Shown here: in pieces, positions 5,201-6,465 of the stretch | How positions within the stretch are numbered: position 1 is the stretch's first letter | Layout of the letters: each line of letters starts with the position of its first letter | Assembly: GCA_021299565.1 (NCBI GenBank) | Contig: JAJTHA010000040.1 | Span: 1 to 6,465 of the forward strand | Length of the DNA: 6,465 nucleotides | Source of the DNA: Candidatus Caenarcanales bacterium | GTDB taxonomy: Bacteria > Cyanobacteriota > Vampirovibrionia > LMEP-6097 | Reading direction: 5' to 3' | Position numbers and translations under genes: made by a program | Notes under the pieces: model-generated | Seen by the model: only the letters and a program-made list of their open reading frames with translations | Databases searched by the model: none | What the model was told of the DNA's origin: nothing

Positions 5201-6465
5201 TACATCTATAGGCTGGGGTACTGGTTATTCAGGCACAAAATTTGATAATGGAACTTTTTTGGGATATAAAGCTGGTTATATTAGCAATGGTGACAATAAC
5301 ACGATCATTGGATCATATGGAGATTTAGGACAAAATAAAAATAGAATTATTGCAATTAATTCAACAAACGATTACCTTACTTTCCTGGATGATAATCGAT
5401 ACAATATAGGAAATATTTTTTATGGGGATAGCAAAAATGGAAACTTGAGTTTGAATTCGCCCGCTGTTACACTTAGTGGTAGTCATGGTGTCGGCGTTAA
5501 TAGTAAATTGATTATCAATGGTGATATCTCATTAAAGAAAAGCCCAAGACCTAATCTATCAATAGGCTACGGCAAATTATACGTAAACGGCAGCTCATCA
5601 AATTTGATGTTCGTAGATGATAGCAATAACGAATATAATTTACTTGCGGGCGTTGGTGGCTCAGATGCAAATACCCTAGACTTTTTAGATTCAACTCAAT
5701 TCCTGCGTTCGGATACTAGTGATCAATTCACTAGTGGCACACTTACAACAATGGCTGGTACTAATTTAAGAGTGAATGGTGATCTTAGTATCGCTGACAA
5801 CAATATCTCTCTAAGCGGAGCTTCCACAACTTTCACTGGAACAGGAGCAACAACTTTCAGTCCAAATGCTGGCAGCAATTTAAATTTCAATTTATCAGGA
5901 GCTGGTAATTTTGCAGTAAACACAAATCAATTGTTTGTGAATAGCAGCACTGGTAATATTGGCGCAGGGACAAATGTTAGCAATGAAAAACTAACTATCG
6001 AAAATCGAATAGCTCTTGCAGAAACTACACGCCCTAGCGCAAGCGCTAATTACGGCAAACTATATATAAACGGCACCACCTCCAATCTTATGCTTCTTGA
6101 TGATGCAGGGGTCGAATTCGATCTTTTAGCACGATCAGCGCCTCCAAGTATGCCGAATCAAGATACTATTGATGGCATAGATAGTAGTCAATTTTTGCGT
6201 TCTGATATCTCAGATACTTTGACCAGCGGTACATTAGCAATTGGTGGCAGCTCCACACTAAGAGTAAACGGTGATATTGAGATTGCTGATAGTAGTGTTG
6301 TACTAAATGGACCATCAACCACTTTTTATAGTAATGGACCTTTTGCACTTGCGACAGGAAGCAACACGAATTTAAATATCACAGTCTCTGGTGCTGGTGA
6401 TTTTAGTGTCAATGGCAATAAATTATTTGTTAACGGTGCCACCAACAATACTGGGATAAACTTAA
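2283..6465 (+). CDS. Giant secreted modular fibre or adhesin, at least 1394 aa (3' truncated)
   Basis: The frame starting at ATG 2283 has no stop through the last base, so any search requiring a stop codon misses it. An in-frame TGA at 2271-2273 excludes a longer ATG start. MLKRILILLLVYSSLTRVDA is a clear signal peptide with likely cleavage after A20 (V-D-A). Residues 26-52 repeat the leader of the upstream protein. Then come about 160-residue modules: module 1 (47-210), a partial module 2 (256-297), module 3 (510-665), module 4 (1075-1235) and module 5 (1236 to the edge). Each full module has a GKLYVNGTTSNLMFLDD-type box, an FLRSDTSDQFTSGTL-type box, an LRVNGDxxIADNNI-type segment and an SGAGDFAVNTNQLFV-type segment. 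A YLLKTDAAGNASW motif ends at W245. Residues ~298-509 are an insert that I do not recognise overall. Residues ~747-1015 are YadA-head-like repeats. The only cysteines are C920 and C926. It starts 27 bases after the upstream stop codon with no Shine-Dalgarno sequence and a hairpin over its ATG. It probably acts as an extracellular fibre for attachment; that role is inferred and the true C-terminus is unseen. Confidence 0.93.
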   Translation, partial: MLKRILILLLVYSSLTRVDAFTDTGNGQIFIPANKNLGLGIKNTNSKLTINGNIAIKETTRPNQNTNHGKLYVNGTTSNLMFLDDNNNQYDLLTVVGGGGSIGIDTLDGLDSSQFLRSDTSDQFTSGTLTIATGTNLNIDGELAVADTNISLTGASTTFTATGAMTLSPAAGTNLNINTSGAGDLAVNTNQFYVDSSTSNIGLGNTSPVSKLDVRGTLTTNGFAMATGAANNYLLKTDAAGNASWADPNSITVNNTDTLDGIDSNQFLRSDTSDQFTSGTLTTNTGTILRVNGDSYFTNHLNLPLGQNIVLVKGLNINGAAAEDGFRIRMKPAYINSIRDAVLFEKLETDSNYPGGFAFSTTDRNGTQANAFTISGSGDFARVGINEKNPQNILQARGFSSATIALGDKETAETGWREFALLGRRNNGSTLKKWSFGNLADKSLQGQNLFYIYQYTNNGDQFVHPTNINEGVYRLIINDNGQFAFGYNDYDHVPAIFDFAFNGTGMLDSALTIKEASRTSFTSNYGRLYTNGTTSNLMFLDDSGNQYDLLVGVGAPANNATTVDGIDSLQFLRSDTSDVFTSGTLTIKNGTTFRVNGNLAIADNNILFNSPTGVTFTPEAGQSLRTNTVSTGDFAVNNNQLYFDTSASRIGIGFNNPNSKLTVNGNIDLREITATTASSNTGELFVQNNNSELYFDADDQNALQLTNNGVLNFASVKIDTLSDGISDDTTTVFLGKSSGKIGSSYSVAVGIDALKQNDSDSLNNIAIGYKALTNNNNGDRNIAIGYNSITNSQNASDTIGIGYQTFYATGNHYASTGTGLLAFGSPFGYLSPLLSRHDSYHNSGLGYMSFLHNHNGSYNTAAGTAVLASNYNGDYNSAFGYQSLGGYFSSSNTSVGYQALFQQQNGQNMTAIGNSAIYSCNSGNNCNNGTALGYNAYGYGIGVSNQAREFTHIGYASGMHSYSGTRNTGFGSHTSIGWGTGYSGTKFDNGTFLGYKAGYISNGDNNTIIGSYGDLGQNKNRIIAINSTNDYLTFLDDNRYNIGNIFYGDSKNGNLSLNSPAVTLSGSHGVGVNSKLIINGDISLKKSPRPNLSIGYGKLYVNGSSSNLMFVDDSNNEYNLLAGVGGSDANTLDFLDSTQFLRSDTSDQFTSGTLTTMAGTNLRVNGDLSIADNNISLSGASTTFTGTGATTFSPNAGSNLNFNLSGAGNFAVNTNQLFVNSSTGNIGAGTNVSNEKLTIENRIALAETTRPSASANYGKLYINGTTSNLMLLDDAGVEFDLLARSAPPSMPNQDTIDGIDSSQFLRSDISDTLTSGTLAIGGSSTLRVNGDIEIADSSVVLNGPSTTFYSNGPFALATGSNTNLNITVSGAGDFSVNGNKLFVNGATNNTGINL
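2358..2438 (+). repeat. N-terminal leader motif shared with gene 2 (copy in gene 3)
   Basis: Residues 26-52 of the giant protein match residues 26-53 of the 629-aa protein: NGQ, IPA, NLG, then KLTING in place of KLVVNG. In gene 3 its end runs straight into the first ~160-residue module, whose own start (KLTINGNI) forms the last part of the leader. Confidence 0.72.
2421..2912 (+). repeat. Fibre module 1 of gene 3
   Basis: Residues 47-210, bounded by KLTING and the next KLDVRG at 211-216. In order it has an IAIKETTRP segment, the 25-residue box GKLYVNGTTSNLMFLDD...NQYDLL (2487-2561), an FLRSDTSDQFTSGTL box starting at 2625, an IDGELAVADTNISLTGAS segment, then NTSGAGDLAVNTNQFYVDSS. It is the fullest match to module 4 (5505-5987). 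The two boxes resemble motifs common in phage tail fibres (LDGxDSxQFLRSD and a G-K-L-W-V...L-x-F-x-D-D type). Confidence 0.85.
3048..3173 (+). repeat. Partial fibre module 2 of gene 3
   Basis: Residues 256-297 hold only the central part of the module: TDTLDGIDSNQFLRSDTSD, then QFTSGTL and LRVNGD. The preceding LYVNGTTSNLMFLDD-type box is missing, and in its place upstream stands a YLLKTDAAGNASW motif. After the LRVNGD segment the sequence leaves the module pattern and enters a different domain. It is therefore a truncated or fused copy. Confidence 0.75.
3174..3809 (+). other. Unrecognised insert domain between modules 2 and 3 of gene 3
   Basis: Residues 298-509 share little with the repeat modules. 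Visible landmarks are a DGFRIRMKP segment, an aromatic GGFAFSTTDRNGTQANAF segment, VGINEKNP at 383-390 (a variant of the VGIGTxxP fibre motif), a WREFALLGRRNNGS segment, and LIINDNGQFAFGYND, which looks like another variant of the R-I-D-x-x-G-N-V-G-I-G type. It has more charged and aromatic residues than the flanking modules, as expected for a folded beta domain that could bind a ligand. I cannot assign a family or function. Confidence 0.5.
3810..4277 (+). repeat. Fibre module 3 of gene 3
   Basis: Residues 510-665: LTIKEASRT, the 25-residue box with NGTTSNLMFLDDSGNQYDLL (3858-3932), FLRSDTSDVFTSGTL starting at 3993, FRVNGNLAIADNNI, a diverged PEAGQSL segment, GDFAVNNNQLYFDTS, then the closing KLTVNG (660-665). 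The region matching TGASTTF of the other copies is shortened. The box spans exactly 75 bases, as in modules 1, 4 and 5. Confidence 0.83.
4326..4397 (+). repeat. Diverged copy of the LYVNGTTSNLMFLDD-type box
   Basis: Twenty-four residues, GELFVQNNNSELYF then DADDQNALQL, follow the closing KLTVNG of module 3 at the spacing expected for a new module. They align with the standard box (G-K-L-Y-V ... S-N-L-M-F-L-D-D ... L) with one residue less. The module does not continue; after a short linker the YadA-head-like repeats begin. It looks like a module beginning that was interrupted by the head-repeat block. Confidence 0.6.
4521..5328 (+). repeat. YadA-head-like beta-roll repeats, about 15 copies
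   Basis: Residues ~747-1015 repeat a nonamer of the form N-[TSI]-[AG]-[IVLF]-G-Y-x-[AS]-[LF], spaced mostly 14-25 residues apart. Clear copies are SVAVGIDAL, NIAIGYKAL, NIAIGYNSI, TIGIGYQTF, NSGLGYMSF, NTAAGTAVL, NSAFGYQSL, NTSVGYQAL, MTAIGNSAI, GTALGYNAY, GTFLGYKAG and NTIIGS. This is the signature of the left-handed beta-roll head of trimeric autotransporter adhesins (YadA head, Hep_Hag type), also found in phage-like fibres. It implies a trimeric fibre segment. No autotransporter membrane-anchor domain is visible in the window. Two cysteines, C920 and C926 (5040-5060), sit in the spacer before GTALGYNAY. Confidence 0.82.
5505..5987 (+). repeat. Fibre module 4 of gene 3
   Basis: Residues 1075-1235. 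After the head-repeat block and a linker with a FLDDNRYNIG segment, the module pattern resumes: KLIINGDISL, the 75-base box GKLYVNGSSSNLMFVDD...NEYNLL (5571-5645), FLRSDTSDQFTSGTL from 5700, LRVNGDLSIADNNISLSGAS, then NLSGAGNFAVNTNQLFVNSS. It is closest to module 1, more so than to module 3, particularly in the SGASTTF-x-x-TGA and AVNTNQ stretches. Confidence 0.85.
5988..6465 (+). repeat. Fibre module 5 of gene 3 (runs to the window edge)
   Basis: Residues 1236-1394: KLTIENRIALAETTRP, the box GKLYINGTTSNLMLLDD...VEFDLL (6054-6128), a longer linker with APPSMPNQ, FLRSDISDTLTSGTL from 6192, LRVNGDIEIADSS, then VSGAGDFSVNGNKLFVNG and a closing NTGINL. It directly abuts module 4, the only place in the window where two full modules are truly in tandem. 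Confidence 0.83.

Noticed and set aside
67..6348. Many minus-strand open frames of 60-116 codons, such as 1197-1547, 2237-2545 and 4315-4647
   Set aside because: They lie opposite well-supported plus-strand coding sequence, have no recognisable domains, and their composition mirrors the repeats on the other strand.
2283..6465. Recoded genetic code (TGA as Gly or Trp)
   Set aside because: No in-frame TGA occurs across about 2100 codons although glycine and tryptophan residues are present, and the two observed stops are TAA and TAG.
2421..6465. CRISPR array or DNA tandem repeat
   Set aside because: The repeats are long, diverged and periodic at protein level within an open frame; there are no short identical repeats with uniform spacers.

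Overview
The window is almost entirely coding on the plus strand. It holds three consecutive genes of one family: large, modular, beta-rich fibre proteins built from motifs familiar from phage tail fibres and bacterial adhesins. Gene 1 is only a C-terminal end (2-283). Gene 2 is complete (367-2256, 629 aa). Gene 3 starts at 2283 and stays open to the last base, giving at least 1394 residues. No gene is supported on the minus strand. No RNA gene, mobile element, CRISPR array or clear rho-independent terminator is visible.

Genes 2 and 3 each begin with a Sec-type signal peptide and no lipobox cysteine, so they look like exported cell-surface or secreted proteins rather than virion parts. After the signal peptide both share a short leader (NGQ...IPA..NLG...KL..NG). 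Genes 1 and 2 end in the same ~90-residue C-terminal domain (DGQL..KG...NT ... DNEW.E..RSD). The family plan is therefore a common secretion and N-terminal leader, a variable middle, and probably a common C-terminal cap; the end of gene 3 lies outside the window. Gene 3 carries about 160-residue modules, each with a GKLYVNGTTSNLMFLDD-type box and an FLRSDTSDQFTSGTL-type box. The array is broken by an unrecognised insert (residues ~298-509) and by a block of about 15 YadA-head-like repeats (NTAIGYQAL type, residues ~747-1015).

The genes are close (83 bp and 26 bp apart) and probably co-transcribed. The 26-bp gap between genes 2 and 3 contains part of a perfect 9-bp inverted repeat whose right arm includes the gene 3 start codon, which suggests translational coupling. 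Neither complete start has a Shine-Dalgarno sequence at normal spacing.

The organism cannot be fixed from the sequence. The AT-rich DNA, weak ribosome binding sites and strings of tail-fibre motifs on secreted proteins resemble my memory of candidate phyla radiation (Patescibacteria) genomes, but other environmental bacteria with such proteins are possible. The standard code fits: TGA never occurs in frame although glycine and tryptophan are frequent, which argues against the Gracilibacteria code and code 4. The likely role is a set of adhesive or host-contact surface fibres; this is inference from domain content.
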